Assembly (NCBI GenBank): GCA_946699065.1
Contig: CAMPDV010000717.1
Coordinates: 1-64,000, forward strand
Direction of reading: 5' to 3'
Origin: Loxodes magnus
Taxonomy: Eukaryota; Ciliophora; Karyorelictea; Loxodida; Loxodidae
Length of the DNA stretch: 64,000 nucleotides
The position numbers were made by a program, and so were the translations under genes. The notes beneath the pieces are model-generated. The model was not told the origin of the DNA. It worked only from the letters and a program-made list of their open reading frames with translations, and made no database searches. Of this stretch, positions 24,574-38,329 are shown piece after piece (position 1 is the stretch's first letter; each line of letters opens with the position of its first letter).

Positions 24574-27500
24574 TGATTATGACAAGAATTTAAGAAATAT
24601 AATATTTAATCTAAAAGAATATGATAAATATTATAAATGACACAATTTAATAATAAAATGATTAGGAAGAAAAAATGTATTGAAATAAAAACTAAATATA
24701 AAATTTGACTATTAAAAATATTTAGAATCTAATAATAAAAATTATAAATAAATAAGCATAAACAATAAAAATAATAAGAAATGAAAATGCTATAAAGTTT
24801 GAAAGAATTATATAAATTAAAGTATTTGATTTCTAATTTTTATTAAAATAGTAATATTTATATATAAGTTAAAATTATTTAAAACTATGCTTAAAATGTT
24901 TAAAAATAAAGAAAATTATTTTTTAAGGTATTTAAATATATTAAATAAGTTTAATTATATTTTTTTAAATACATAAATTTGATAGTTTCTTTTATTTCTA
25001 ATTATATCTTAAAATAATATGATATTTTAATTTTTAATAATTTTACAAATTAAATATTTTAAATTTGATATCTAAATTCTTTTTAATTTATATTTTGCTA
25101 AACTAAAGTTATATGAAAAATTAATTAAAACTATTTTATAAAAATATATTATTTTAATATATAATAAGAAATATTTTTATAATAGATAAAAAGAATCCGA
25201 TCATGATGTAAAATTGATTATTATTTTATTTATTTACTTTATAATTTCTTTGTTTAAATTTATTATCTATAAATACATTTTTTTACAATGCAAAGGCTTT
25301 AAAATTCTAGTCTCACATTTTTTAATTTTTATATAAATTTGAAAGTATGATAACCACTTGCTATAGTTAGAAATTTTCTTTGATAAAAGTATAAATATTA
25401 CTTATCAACTTGATAGAGTTTTTAATTGATTATAAAATAGATTTTTATAATAAGTTTCGTCTGTTTAAAAAATGATTTTTAATAGAAAGGGATATTTGAA
25501 ACTAAAAATAAGAAGGGATATATACTCTATTGATATAATTTATTTTATAAATAAATAATTTTTCCTTATGTACCTATTTTAAGTAAAAAAATAGCATTTT
25601 CCAGTCTGTTAAAGCTAGAATTTGAAAACTTGGATTTTAATTATAATTAGTACAATTATTATTAAATACTAATTATTACTAATGATTTTTCTATGAAGAT
25701 TAATCTATAAAAATAATAAATATACGTAAATAAATTATAAATAGTATTATAATAATATTATTTTCACTAATAATTAATAACTATAAATGAGTAAGTTTTT
25801 ATAAAATTTAATTACCAGAAATATTTAAAATATTTAAATAATATTAAATTTTAAATAAGCAAGAATAATATTCAAATTTCTATCATTTATATTTTATACA
25901 AATTTATCAAAAACTTTAATTTAATTTAATTATTCTTCTTAGACAATCTTTAACTCTCCTAAAAAATGCTTCTAATTTCATATTTTAGGCATATTTGAAT
26001 CAATAAAATTATAAATATGTTTTTAATTCAAAATTTTAATTTAGTTTGCTACTTTACTTAATATTTAAGAATCTTAATATTGATATGAATTAAATTATTT
26101 TTAAAAACATTTAGCGGGATTTCATATTAAGTTTAGAAAAAGAATTAGAAAATAAAAAATTAAATAATTTTTTTACTTATTTATTCAAATATTGAATAGT
26201 TTCCATTTAAGAAGAAGTTAAAATTTTAGATTAGTAAAATAATTAGTACTTATATATATATCCATAATCGATGAAAAATAGTAAAAATAAACTAAATAGG
26301 CTGATTATAAAAATCTGAGAGTTAGAGAATTTTTTAAGATTTTTAAGATTTTTAATTTTTTATATTTTTAAATGTAAAATTTCTAAGAATAATAATTTTT
26401 TTGTTGAATTAGTTTATTTAAAAAGTAAATAAATGGTAGATTTATAAAATTAGTATTTTTAATATTTATCTTAAATATTGTTAAATATAAAGTTTTAAAT
26501 TATAATATTTTTTAATTTTTTTAATTAATTAATTTATACTTTTTTCTCTTTTAGTAATTCTTTTAAATAATTTAAGTTGATAGTGTCAATTAAATAATTA
26601 GTAAATTTTATTTTAATTTTTGAAAAATGAAATTTCTTAAGTTTTGGTTATAATTTAAGTTTGATATTTGAGTAGATTTGGTTAAAATCTAGATTACATA
26701 ATTGATTATATGTTTGATCTAAAGATGAATATTGAAAATATTAATTTATAATATCATTTAGAATTATATATTTTGTTAATATTTTTTAAATTATATTTAA
26801 TTAATTATTTTGCATTTACTTTGTTTTTTATAAAATATTAAGAGATTTTATATAAATTATTTTAAATTTTTACAAATAGAAAAATATTAATTTTCCTTAT
26901 TTTCATTTAAAATATTATTCTTAATAAGAAATCACAATTTTATTAAATATTTTATCTAGAGGATAACAAAATTTCTTATTAGTCTCTAATTAAACCTATA
27001 ATAGTTAAAGGACTTAGAATATTTGCAAGTACAAGTAAAAAGGAATTTTCTTTTAAGTTTTTATGAATTAATATTACTAAATAAGGAGGCTATAATATAT
27101 TAAGCACTTGATTTTAAGATAAATAGAGGACTTTAGATATATGAATAATTGACTCTATTGAAGAGCTAGCTTTTCTTGGTTTAATTATATAAAAGAATAA
27201 TGTTTTCTCTTTACTATTTATTTTATATAATTACCTAAATGTTTTATAGAACTAGTATCATTAATACTTTAAATATATTCTTATACTCACTAAAATAAAC
27301 TTAGATAAATTAAGACTACATTTTTTACAAAATGTACCTATCAGCTTTCCAAACAAAAGTTAATTACAAAAGATAGTTAATAAAAAGGAATATATAAATA
27401 TAATTTAAATTTAGCAAAATTATAAATCATCTAAAAATCAAACTTATTTTAATGCCTAACTTTCAAATCATTAACTATCTATATCATCAGATTTCAATCT

Positions 27501-27700
27501 TTTCTAATCAGATTAATAAATGTATAAAGCAAAACATGTACAATTCTTTATTACCAACACAAACCTATACAATAATAGTACACTAATCAAATGTATTAAC
27601 AGTAAATCATAATCTCTTAGATTAGTTATATTACCTAATCTAATACTTATATTATCTTACAAACAAACATATTATGCTAAGTTCTTTCATTCAGAAAATA
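24574..27700. repeat. Arm upstream of WD40 copy C, inverted at 9490-13800
   Basis: AT-rich block without recognised genes. Its reverse complement is at 9490-13800. From 25905 onward it is also the start of the direct duplication with 53260 onward, where long stretches are letter-identical. Confidence 0.75.
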
Positions 27701-28884
27701 ATAATACAAGATATTATAAATATGCTTACTTAAAAGCTTATCATTTTCTAAATATCAAACTACTAATTCTAATAAATAGACTATTAATAGTGCTAACTAT
27801 ATAATATAGATTTGTATAGAATAATAGATTTAAGTTTTTATCTTTAAATTATCTAGAATCATTTAGCTATTATTAATTACAAATTATCATTACTAAAATA
27901 ACACAAATAATTAATATTACTTTGCTATAAAAACAGAAACTTATCTAAATCTATTTATTATAACTAATCTAATATCTAAATTAAAGAGAAATTAATAACT
28001 AATAAAGCTAAAAGGATAAAATATTAAGTATTTAATAGACATAATTAAACATATTAAAGCTTATTTTAATAATAAAATTAAATATTACTATTTAATAATT
28101 GTAAGATTAAATTAGTTATACACCATTTATAGTTAGTTTAAATATTTACTTTCTACTACTTGTATTTATTACATTTATATATTTTGCTTAGAATCAACAT
28201 TATAATAAATTATATTAGTTTATTATTTTAAGAGAGACTTTTATAAATAAAAAGTTTTAATGAAATAGTAGTAAGAAAGTGTACAATTAATAGATTTTAT
28301 CTTATAAATTCTAAAAATACTTTGTTTTAAATAATTTGATGTTTTTTAATATTTGTTTAAACTAATTAATAAGAAACTTATTTTATTTCATTTTTTAATT
28401 AGTAAAAAGCTTAAATAAACGTTTTTTTGATTAAATGTAAGTGAAAAGTAATAATTAATAGCAATAGTTTTTAAAAGAATTGTAATGTTTTATTTATAAT
28501 TTAAAAGGGTCTACAACGAAATAAGGTTTTCTTATTAAGAGTCTTTTATTTAAAGTAAAAATAAGTAGTAATTAATAAATACATATTAAAGTTATTATAA
28601 TAAAGATATAATTCTTAGTTATAAACTTTTGATATAATAACTTATCCTTTTATTTAAAATTAAAAAGAAATAAAATAATTAAAAATGTAAAAGCTTGCAC
28701 ACTATTAGTTTTATATCTTGTCTTGTTTTAAGACAAAAATAGAAAAATCAATTTTTAAGAAATGAGATATTTATAAGTATACTTAATAAATAATTTAATT
28801 GTTTAATTAAATTGAAATTAAGTAAGTAAAATTTATTGAGTTATTTTAATTAAATATTTATTAAAATAAGTTATAAAAATTAAA

Positions 28885-29971
28885 ATGGAGAAAAAAGAAA
28901 CGGAGAAAAAAGAAAAGCAATTTACTAAAAGTATTTTTTTAAGAAAACTCTTAAGAGCGAGAAACCACATTTTAGGGAAAATATCTCTACTTCATTTTAA
29001 GTATGAAATTCTGCCTAACTTATGCTACTAAAAGCTAATAAACAAGATCAGTTATGACTAAAGTAAAGGTATTTCTTTAATATTTTTTAGACTAAATCAT
29101 TACTGGTCACACATCATCTGTTTCATCAGTAGCTATATCAAGTGACCTGAATTGAATTGTATCAGGTTCAGGAACTCCTGAGTATTCGATAAAGGTTTGG
29201 AATTTCCGGACAGGTGATCTCCTAAGAACTATAACGGGACATACTTCTACTATTTTATCGGTAGTAATCTCCATTGATTCTAGCTATATAGTATCAGGAT
29301 CTGATGACGAAACCATCAAGATCTGAAACTCGTAAACTGGTGCTCTCATAAGAAATTTATCAGGACATACTTCTACAGTTTACTCGGTAGCAATCTCCCC
29401 TGACTCTAACTATATCGTATCAGGATCTTCCGATAACACTTTAAAGATCTGAAATTTCCAAAATGGTTCTCTCCAAAGAACTTTGTCGGGACATACTCAC
29501 TATGTTCTTTCGGTAGTAATCGCCTATGACTCTAGATATATTATATCGGGATCTTGGGATAACACTATAAAGATTTGGGATTTCTAGACAGGTCAACTTG
29601 AACGAACTCTTACTGGGCATTCAGACTTAGTTTGATAGATGATAGTGTCTAAGGATAATAGGTATATAATATCAGGTTCTGGTGACGAGACAATTAAGAT
29701 ATGGGACTTTTCTTCTGGTTAGTGTATTCGTACTCTTTAAAGTCATGCAGGAGGTGTATCAAGTATTCAGTTAAGTGTTGATTCAAGTGTAATATTTTCT
29801 GGTTCCGATGATCATCTAATCAAGATTTGGAACTTTGATAAGGGTGAGTGTATATAGACTTTGTAAGGGCATACAGGATCAATAAATTCTATAGCATTGA
29901 GTGTTGACAATAGATGGTTGTTTTCAGGAGCGGGTGACAAGACGATAAGAAAGTGGAAGATTTCGAGTTGA
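28885..29971 (+). CDS. WD40-repeat propeller protein, copy C (whole, one intron)
   Basis: ATG 28885 opens a Lys/Glu-rich N-terminus ([12 protein letters not shown]), then a basic helical part ([20 protein letters not shown]). Exon 1 ends at 29068 in phase 1 and exon 2 starts at 29091. The joined frame runs without a break to TGA 29969-29971 (354 residues). Seven WD40 blades follow, enough for a complete propeller. TGA encodes Trp at four places (LNW, two IKIW, one VW) and TAA/TAG encode Gln. No transmembrane segment or enzyme domain is seen, so an intracellular binding role is likely. Repeat 6 has SH instead of GH. Flanks are duplicated at copy D. Confidence 0.9.
29069..29090 (+). other. 22-nt intron of WD40 copy C
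   Basis: Starts GTATTTCTTT and ends TTTTTTAG. Its length (3n+1) means the WD40 frame is reached only if it is removed, and the same holds for copies B and D. Confidence 0.88.
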
Positions 29972-32544
29972 GAAACTTATGATTTGACTTAATTAAATTT
30001 TACGATTAAAGATATAAGATATTGGTAATGCATTTAAATGAAAGTTGAATGGTAATAATATTTGTAATTTTATGAAGTGTTTGTTTTTTATTTATTTATT
30101 TATTAAAATTTGTTATATTCTTAAATATTCTTGGTTTAAAAAAAGGTTGAGTAATATAGGTTATTGAAATTAGTGAGGTATGTTATTTAAAGTGTTAATA
30201 TTTAAAAATATTAAATAATAATTTTGTTAAAAGAAGACAAATAATAAATTTAAGTTTAATTTTATGCTATAAAATTTTATAGATTTATTTTTAGATTTCG
30301 TAAAAATTTAAAGTTGAGTATAAATTTTAATTTTTTTGTGGAGTAATTAAAATATTATTTATAAGGTAAAAGTTAGTTTATAATTTTGAATATTAATTAA
30401 AAAATTTAATTAAGTATTTTATTTATTTTTTATGATTGATATTTAATATTGATTATTAATTATTATTTACTATTATTATTAATTATTATTAGATATTTAT
30501 TTATTATAATTATAAAATATTAAATTTTATGTTTAAAATTTTTCGTTTCCGATTGGGGAAAATTTTTCTGATTGTATTTTTTTAATTTATTTTTCAATTT
30601 TAGAGCCTGAATTTCGAAAAATTTCAAATTTGTTTTTTTGCTCAGAGTTTTACACTACCAAAGATTTTCGGCACAGAATTAATTTAATTATTTCGGGATA
30701 AAAAATTTTAAAATTGTAATAAATTTTCAAGAAAAATTCCAAATATAAAAGATTTTTGATAAAAAAATAGGAATAAAAAAAATTTTATATTCGAAATAGA
30801 ATTTGGAAATCTTTTTTGTTGAAATGGTATTTTGTAAAAATAAAAAACATTTTTTTTGTTAGGAAAATTTTTTGATTTAAATAATTTTTAACAAAATTGT
30901 TTTGCTTTTGATTTAAAAATATATTTTGATAAGATAAATTATTTTTGAAATTATAAAAATAATTTATGATTTATTCTTTGGAAAAATTAAAATTTTTAAT
31001 TTTGAACTTCTTTTTGAGTAAATGAAAAAATTCTCTTTAAAAATTTTTAATGTTATAAGAATTTACTTAAATGAAAAGGATCTCAAGAAAAAAGGAGATA
31101 TAATTAAATAAGCAATGAAATCGTGAAAAAATTATCCTTTTTTCGCTCTGAATTATACGTTACAAAAGATTTTCGGGATGGATAAATCTTTTTCTTAAAG
31201 GGATAGAATTTTAAAAGATTTGAAAAGTTTTTTAAATGACTTTTAAGAAGTAAAGATAAAAAAATAAATGACAATTTTAGGAAGAAACAAAATCAGTAAA
31301 AAAATTTGTCTATAAGAGGGCTTAAAACTAACTTTTTAATAGATATTTAAATTAAAAAAAATAACTAATCAAAAAGAACTAAAAAATCTCTTTATAAAAA
31401 TATGATCAATCAAATAGAAAAAATGAGGTACAATACATCTGTAATAATAAATTTTAGGTAATTTACAAAGAATCTAAAAAAAGTAATTAAACAAGGATCT
31501 AAATAATATATCTAACCTAACTATATAAAATATAGAAACAAAAATTTATTAATCAAGTTTAAAAATATTCTGCTTTATTATAATAATTAGAAAAACATTA
31601 AAAATTTAAGATGAGTAAAAGAATTTTTAAAAGAGCTTACTACGACTATCTATCTGTTTTTAGTTTGCGAAAAGATGTTAATTAAGAAGAGAAAAACTAG
31701 TTTTTAAGAAAAAATAGCTATATTAAGTATTTTTTCTCTTAAAAATTAGTTCTAATTTGGTAATATTAAAAGGAATAGGTTTAGGTTTCTGATGATTAGG
31801 AAGTTGAATATATCTACTATGTATATAGAAAATAGATTTTATTTATTAATGTTGTAATTTCTAATGAAGCTATTTGATTAAAGTTGAAAGGTTTTTTAAA
31901 AAATGGATTGACTATTTATGATTAAGAAAGATTTGCTAGTAAAGTATATAAATAATTTGAATATATGGAAAATGATAAAAATCTTAAGTTTCTTGTAAAT
32001 TATCTTATATTTGCATCTAAAATAAGAATAAAATGATATTCTAATATTAAATAATAGGAATTACCAAAATGAAAGTGTAAATAATTAAGAAATCAATATA
32101 GTTTTCATTATATCAAAAAAGGTTAAAAGCTTTAATTTTTTGTATTAATTAAAATAATATACAAAGTGTAATTTAATAACTATTATAATTATATCTATAT
32201 GGGAAATATTTCGTACAATATAAAAAGAAACATATATAGCATAATAAAAAGCAAAGCTTTTTCTAAGATGATAAAGCGAATAATACACAATTTCATAAAT
32301 GACCTTAAAAATGAGGTATTTTTGTTTGATTCTAAATGATTAGACAACTAAATGATAATTGATAATTTAAGGATTGCTTTAATAAATGTTTGGTTTAATA
32401 TACAATATAGTATTTTTTAATTTAAGATGCTAAATATTCATAAAGATAAAAACATTTAAAGTGGTTTAATAAATAGGATTTGATTAAGCACTTATTTAAA
32501 TTTAAAAGATCTTATCAAGAAATTAAATTAAAATATTTTCATAT

Positions 32545-33423
32545 TGGACCAGTTTGATAACCTGGCTGGAACCAGCTTCCTTCAGAACTCTTTCTTCAGT
32601 CGCCTTGGATTGTGTACCACTTCGGTTTGTAGATTTGACCTCCTGACAGATAAAAGTAGTTACAGAATTCTCGTCTAATCTTATCCTAATATTAGTACTA
32701 TTATTTTCTTATTATTTTCTATTCCAGTACTATTATTTAATTAATTTAAATTTCTAACATTGTCTATATTTATGTCCAGTTTGTTTGCATACAAAGCATC
32801 TTGGTTTATTCCTAATTCATTTCTTGTCTGGACTCCTCGGTAAATTAGTAGCTCCTTCTATGTCCATTGTATCTTGAATTGTCCTAACTTTAAATTCCTA
32901 CTACTGTTGCTACTTGCTGTTCTCTTCAAGCACAGTTGTTCTCTGCTGTGGCAATCCCATTTCCCTGAAGAAAGTGCTTTGCTCTCAATCGTAGACTTCC
33001 CAGAAGCTTTCTTTCCATTCCTTGAGCTCAGTAACTTGATTTTTTAGAGCTCTATTCTCTAATCGTAGCCTCTTTACTTCCTCCTTCAGGTCAGAGAATG
33101 CGACTAAAATTTATGCCTGTTCTTCCTGGAACTGTGGCATCGCAAACTCTCGCACGGCTGCTGCTTCTTGCATCTCCAGCACCTTTCTAGGTCCTTCCTC
33201 TTCAGTTGGTGTCATCGGGGTAGCCTTTTGGCGCTTTTGACCCATCTTTTAAGTTGATCTGGAAGTTCCTAGTTGAGTCTATTATTCTTGAAGGTTTTGA
33301 GAAGAAGATTATTTCTAGGAAGAAGATGTGAAAGTTAAAGATGAGGGTTCTTACTTTCTCTCCCCTTTTTAGGAGGTGGTATAAAAGCCTTTCTTGAACC
33401 CTTCTACCATTTTTTCCTCTAAG
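32545..33423 (-). mobile_element. ORF1-like element with coiled coil and CCHC zinc knuckle
   Basis: GC-richer block on the minus strand. ATG 33245 begins MGQKRQKATPMTP. A Glu-rich segment and a coiled coil follow (LKEEVKRLRLENRALKNQVT, about residues 50-85), then a W/F-rich block, a poly-Gln stretch written partly with TAG and a complete zinc knuckle CFVCKQTGHKYRQC (CX2CX4HX4C). The frame stays open with TGA as Trp (YDWEQ, KKWIRN) until the block ends at 32545. This is the best-preserved member of the ORF1-only family. Proteins of this design bind RNA or single-stranded DNA in LINE particles. No RT follows. A gag-like origin cannot be excluded, but no LTR is visible. Confidence 0.7.
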
Positions 33424-33985
33424 CAAAGTTTATTGAATTGAATTTGATATATCGATGATTCAGTTCATATTAAAAATTATATGTATAAGTAATTAGTTTT
33501 TAGATTGAAATAGTTTCTTAAATTAGATGTCTATCGTATTTAGCGTATATTATTAAAGAGTAAACGTTTTATATATTTCTTATTAAATCAGTAAATCATT
33601 TTGCTGTTGATATGACTTCATTTCTTTAAAGGGATTCTTAGAATAAATATTTTTTAATATTGCTATGCTTATTAAACTCTTTGAAATCATCAACTATAAT
33701 ATCTATTTGCAAATATTCATAAGTAAGCAAGGTTTCGATTATCTTGACAACTCTTCATTTTTAATAAATAGTTATCTTACTTCAGATTTATTTCTTTGCT
33801 CTGATTTTGAGAATAAAGATTAAATGGGGTAATTTTTATCTTTTTACTAAGTAGAATTATTTTCATTAAATTGGAGCTATCATTGTCGATATTAAAATGA
33901 AAGGTAAAAATCAACTATTATTTCAATACACTTGTGCAATATTTAATGACTTATAGATTGCTAATCTAAATCTTTCTCTTACACA
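33424..33985 (-). mobile_element. Fragment of the second LINE family
   Basis: Nearly identical to 7966-8522. Relative to copy A, the 4-kb stretch 3912-7965 is absent and the zinc-knuckle element takes its place. Confidence 0.65.
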
Positions 33986-35394
33986 TGTTGTTCTTATGTT
34001 AAAATACTATTTTAGGAAACAATAGTATGTTACATTATAGTATGCAAATAATTAAAGTAACGATTATTAAGGAGGAAACTTTGAAGCAAACATTTTAAAT
34101 TTCTAAATTTTAATTTCAGAAGTACCCTTTAAACTATTGCTGGCTTTCTTATTTAAGAAATACAAATCATTAGAGTACAGCTTTTATATTAATAGGAATA
34201 AAGTAAATGCTAATCATTTACTTTTTAATTATCTAATAACTACCTATGCCTTTGGATTTAGTAGAAGTAAAATACCTTATAATTGCTTTTTGTTATAATA
34301 GTAGAATGTAATATTTGTATGTTAAATAATAAATAGATATTATATAAGTTATTAAAGAAGTAATTTGAAATGAGTTATTTAGGTTTGTTAGTAAAAATAT
34401 GTAAATAGTATATTTGATAGTAGTAATAGTAGTTTTGATAGTTACTGTTGATATAGTTAAATGTTATTTAAATAATGTTAAATGACTATGAATTGATAAA
34501 TAAATAATTATTATATTTAATTTAAAAATAATAAAATTAATTAATTAAATTATTATTTTATCAAAAAAGATTAATTTAAATTAGTCATCAAAAATATAAA
34601 AGCATTATAAGGGATTATACTACTAATATTTTAAAACTATAAACATTATTATTCAAAATCAATATAATCATTAAATCATTAGTCTATTATTCATTAACTA
34701 CTTTAAGTCAAAATACTAACTAATCATTTTATCCTTTTTAATCAAATTCAATTATCATTTATTAAAGAATCCTACTTTACTTTAAATATTCAAAAATTAT
34801 CACTAAATCATATTCAATTTATTAAAAAGCTAAATTAATTTAAAACTTTCATAATCAAGGAATCCCTTTTAGAATATTTAACTATATATTAATCAAAGTA
34901 TTTTAAATCTATTTTATTTATTAAACTTAAACAACTTATTTTATATTATATTTTTATTACATTTTAGCTAGTTTATACTAAATCAAATAATTCAACTTTG
35001 TAGCATAAGAATTAATTATTTAATAATGATAAAACTTTAGAAATTCTTTTTTACTTAATAGATTCATTAATATCAAATAAATATTATCTCTTTTAATTTA
35101 AATGCTTTTCTATTAGAATTTATTAAATTTTAGATATTTTTATTGCTCTATTTATTAAATTAAGATAGCCTTTTAATTTTAGAATTTAAAGCCAAAATTT
35201 GCTAAAAATAAGAATATTTATGTAATTTTTAGTTTAAATGTTTTAGTAATTGTATATTTATTTATAATTTTCTAAATTCTAAACTTTTTTTTTAGAAAGA
35301 TTTATTTGCAATTGTCTTATACATTTTAGAAGTTTTTAAATTCTTTAATATATAATAAAAATATTTATTTAATTTTATAAATAAAATCAAAAAA
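33986..35394. other. AT-rich stretch, nothing recognised
   Basis: No repeat partner in the window and no codon-position signal. It diverges from copy A immediately after the LINE fragment. Confidence 0.45.
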
Positions 35395-36235
35395 TGGCAG
35401 AAGGTCTCAAGAACGGTTTTTTGCAGGCTCCATAGATAAAGGAGCAAAAACCAGAGACTTCTAATTCTTCATCCATCACGTCTTCTTTAATAAAATAATA
35501 ATCTTCTTAATCTTAATAACCTCCTATAGTTGAAAATTTAAGAAAATCTTAAATAAAATAAGAACTTAAATAAACATAAACAGAATAAAACTAATAATCA
35601 AATATTTACTTTCTTCCTAAACTGAGACCAAGTAACTATAGAAAATAAGAGAATCAAAAACGATGCAAAAACAGACAAATGAAGAATAATTACTAATTGA
35701 AAGTCTTTTGAAATCTGTACGTATTCTGTAAGAAGAAGTAAAATATTAAGATAAGAAAACAAAAAATTACTAGAAAGAAGTTAAAATACTGAAGAAAGAT
35801 TAGTCAAATAAGAAATCGAAGTATAGCAACTTGGACAAAAAAGAATAGAGCCTCTAATCTAAGAAATAAAAATGGAAGTAGAAGACGATAGACGAATAGA
35901 ACCAACCAATATTAGAAGGATTCTCAAGAGATGTTACCTGTGCTAATCAAGATTCCATAGATTCAAGGGTTGCAAGATAAACAAGGAAAAGATGAAGAGA
36001 AACAGCGAAGAAGTCTGAAGAGAACTAACAAGAATTTACGTGACGATGGAAGGAAGAATTTATAGAAGAAGAATTTTCCATTCGAGTTCCAGAACTCCGA
36101 AAAAACTGGATGACCCGAACTTTTATTTTAAGTATCCAGGAGCGATTACTGGATGTCAGTGAAAATGAGGTTGAAATACCTAAAAGCTACAAACACTTTA
36201 ATTAAGTATATTATTATTATTATTATTAATTTTAT
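35395..36235 (+). mobile_element. ORF1-only element with zinc knuckle and ATT tail
   Basis: ATG 35395 starts a Ser/Gln-rich N-terminus (MAEGLKNGFLQAPQ). A coiled coil follows near 35690-35830, then a complete CCHC knuckle CYLCQSRFHRFKGC near 35930, then a basic C-terminus. The coding frame changes more than once, so the copy is broken. The 3' end resembles that of 51640-52095 (AGGTTGAAATA near 36167) and runs into an ATT microsatellite (36206-36232). No RT domain follows. Confidence 0.6.
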
Positions 36236-38325
36236 AAATAGTTCTTTAATTTATATAAAAATTTAGCATTTTAAAAAGATATAAAATTTATAGAAATTTG
36301 TAGTTAAATATGTTTAAATTGTAATTCATTTTAGGACTGAATTTTAATATTAATTTTTTCTTCATAAATTTAATAAAGAATCTTAAAATTTGCGACTTTC
36401 TTTCTCTTTACTAACGATTATCTATAAATATTATTACTAAAGAATCCTTTAAAGATTTAACTCATTTTTTACTTCTAATATTTTTAGATTATAACATTAA
36501 TTAAAATATCTTTTTATCTATTTTATTTTAAGAGGATCTAAATTAAAAAATTAGGATTATCTGTTAATTGAATGAAATTTTACTTTTTTAATTTTATTTA
36601 TTTAAAAGCAATCATAAAATTTAGCATAAATAGTTAACGAAACATATATAAATAATGTAGTTAAATTAAAAAAATAAACAAAGAATATAGAAATAAAGGT
36701 TAATGTTTCAGATCTTTTATCTGATTTATAAAATAAATATATATGCATTATATTATTAATTATTATATAAAATATATCTACCTACTATAGTCATAAATAG
36801 AGAAAATTATTAAAAATAAGAAATCAGTAAGTGATAAGATTTTGTATTTAGGAATATCTTTTATTATTAAACATTTTTAATGTTTATATTTATTAAGTAA
36901 ATTAAAAAATATTTATAATCTAATAGTAAAATTATTCATTAAAATAACTCTAAAAAATTGAAAAAGCAAAGACATTTTAAATAAAATTCCTTTATAAGAT
37001 TAAGTATCCTTTAATATTTTTTCTATTTGTCTAAGTACAAATTTTATCAAATCTTCTAGCTTATTTTCAAATTTATTATTTTTATATCAGTTAGTTCATT
37101 AATATACATAACTATAATTTAAACTTATAAGTTAAAAAGTTTATTATTTGAGGAAGGAAAAAGCTTATAAATTTAAATTATGATTAATAAAAAATAAAAT
37201 ATCATCTCAATAAATTAAAAAAGTGAGTAGTCAAAAATATAAAAGAGATAATTTAAGTTAGAACATAATTAAAGTGAAAGAATATTAGAGTCTACTTTTA
37301 TTATTTACTAATTCGCATTAAAGCAATTAATATACGATAAGAAAATAGCAGAATAGAAAATAGGAAAACAATTTCTGAAAAAATTAAAAGTTTTAGAACA
37401 GAATTAATTATTCTAGCTTCTAGGATATTAAAAGAAAATGATGAATTACAAGAAAGAAAAATTAAATTATTTGTCAAGAGTAATTACTGATTTTGTGTAA
37501 ATTTATAAATTAAAAATTGAAAAAAATCAATTTAAGTAGTGACTTACTAATTAATTTTGAGCAACTTGAACTATGTAAAATTATTTATAAAAATTTTAAG
37601 AGTAAAGAATCTTTGAAGTTTAGTTTGTAGGTTCAAAACATATTTATTTTTCACTGAAGATACGAAATATCTTGTAAATTTTAGATTGAATCAATGAAAG
37701 ATAGAAAAGATTCATTTATTATCAATAGAATCGAGATTTCGTTAAAGTCATTAAAAATTGCAAAAGTTTGTTTAATAACAGAAATGAAAAAATTTTATGA
37801 TTAAGAAAGAGGTGTCGTGAGGAAAAAGTCTTCATATAAGCTTTATTTAGATATAAAAAATTAGATTTAATTTCTATTTTATATGAACAAAATAAACTAG
37901 AAATAGTAAATTTGTAAACATTAAAAATATTTTATGTGTTTTCTTCTTAGTTAAAAGAAAAATTATGTACAAATATAATTATATGATAAGTAGTTATAAA
38001 AATCTTGATAATATTAATTTATATTTAATGATAATTAATAATGAAATATAATATAATAAAAAGTTTGTAAAAATTAATATCTAACCTAATTATTAGCATT
38101 AAAACTTGAAGTCAAAATAGATATTGGATTTTTTTAATGCCATGGTTTTTTATTAAAAATGGAGTGTTTCATTTTTGAAGTCTAAAATAAAAATTGGATT
38201 TCTATTTGATTAATATAAATTTATAAAATTAATATTTTTGCTTTTTTAAATATAAATAAGTTTAAATTAAATTTAAAAATGCTCAATTATTTTTGTAACT
38301 TTAATTTTCTCTTTCTCTTTTTTTA
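36236..38325. other. AT-rich stretch, nothing recognised
   Basis: No gene, repeat or motif that I can support. Some Lys/Glu-rich frames occur around 37280-37480 but lack any family signature. Confidence 0.4.
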
Positions 38326-38329
38326 ATTT

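Larger units (their letters stand above)
25905..32544. repeat. Segmental duplication unit carrying WD40 copy C
   Basis: A direct copy of about 53260-59450. Identity is nearly complete over 25910-28030 and about 31700-32544, and clearly lower in between, around the WD40 gene. A 220-base stretch (about 28440-28660) is missing from the other copy. The right edge at 32544 is where copies A and D continue with sequence absent here. Confidence 0.85.

Noticed and set aside
33202-33426. Standard-code minus-strand ORF of 74 codons
   Set aside because: It overlaps the start of the zinc-knuckle ORF1-like gene in another frame and has no family signal of its own.
34000-35390. CRISPR array or tandem satellite
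   Set aside because: Only AT-rich low-complexity sequence; no regularly spaced repeats.
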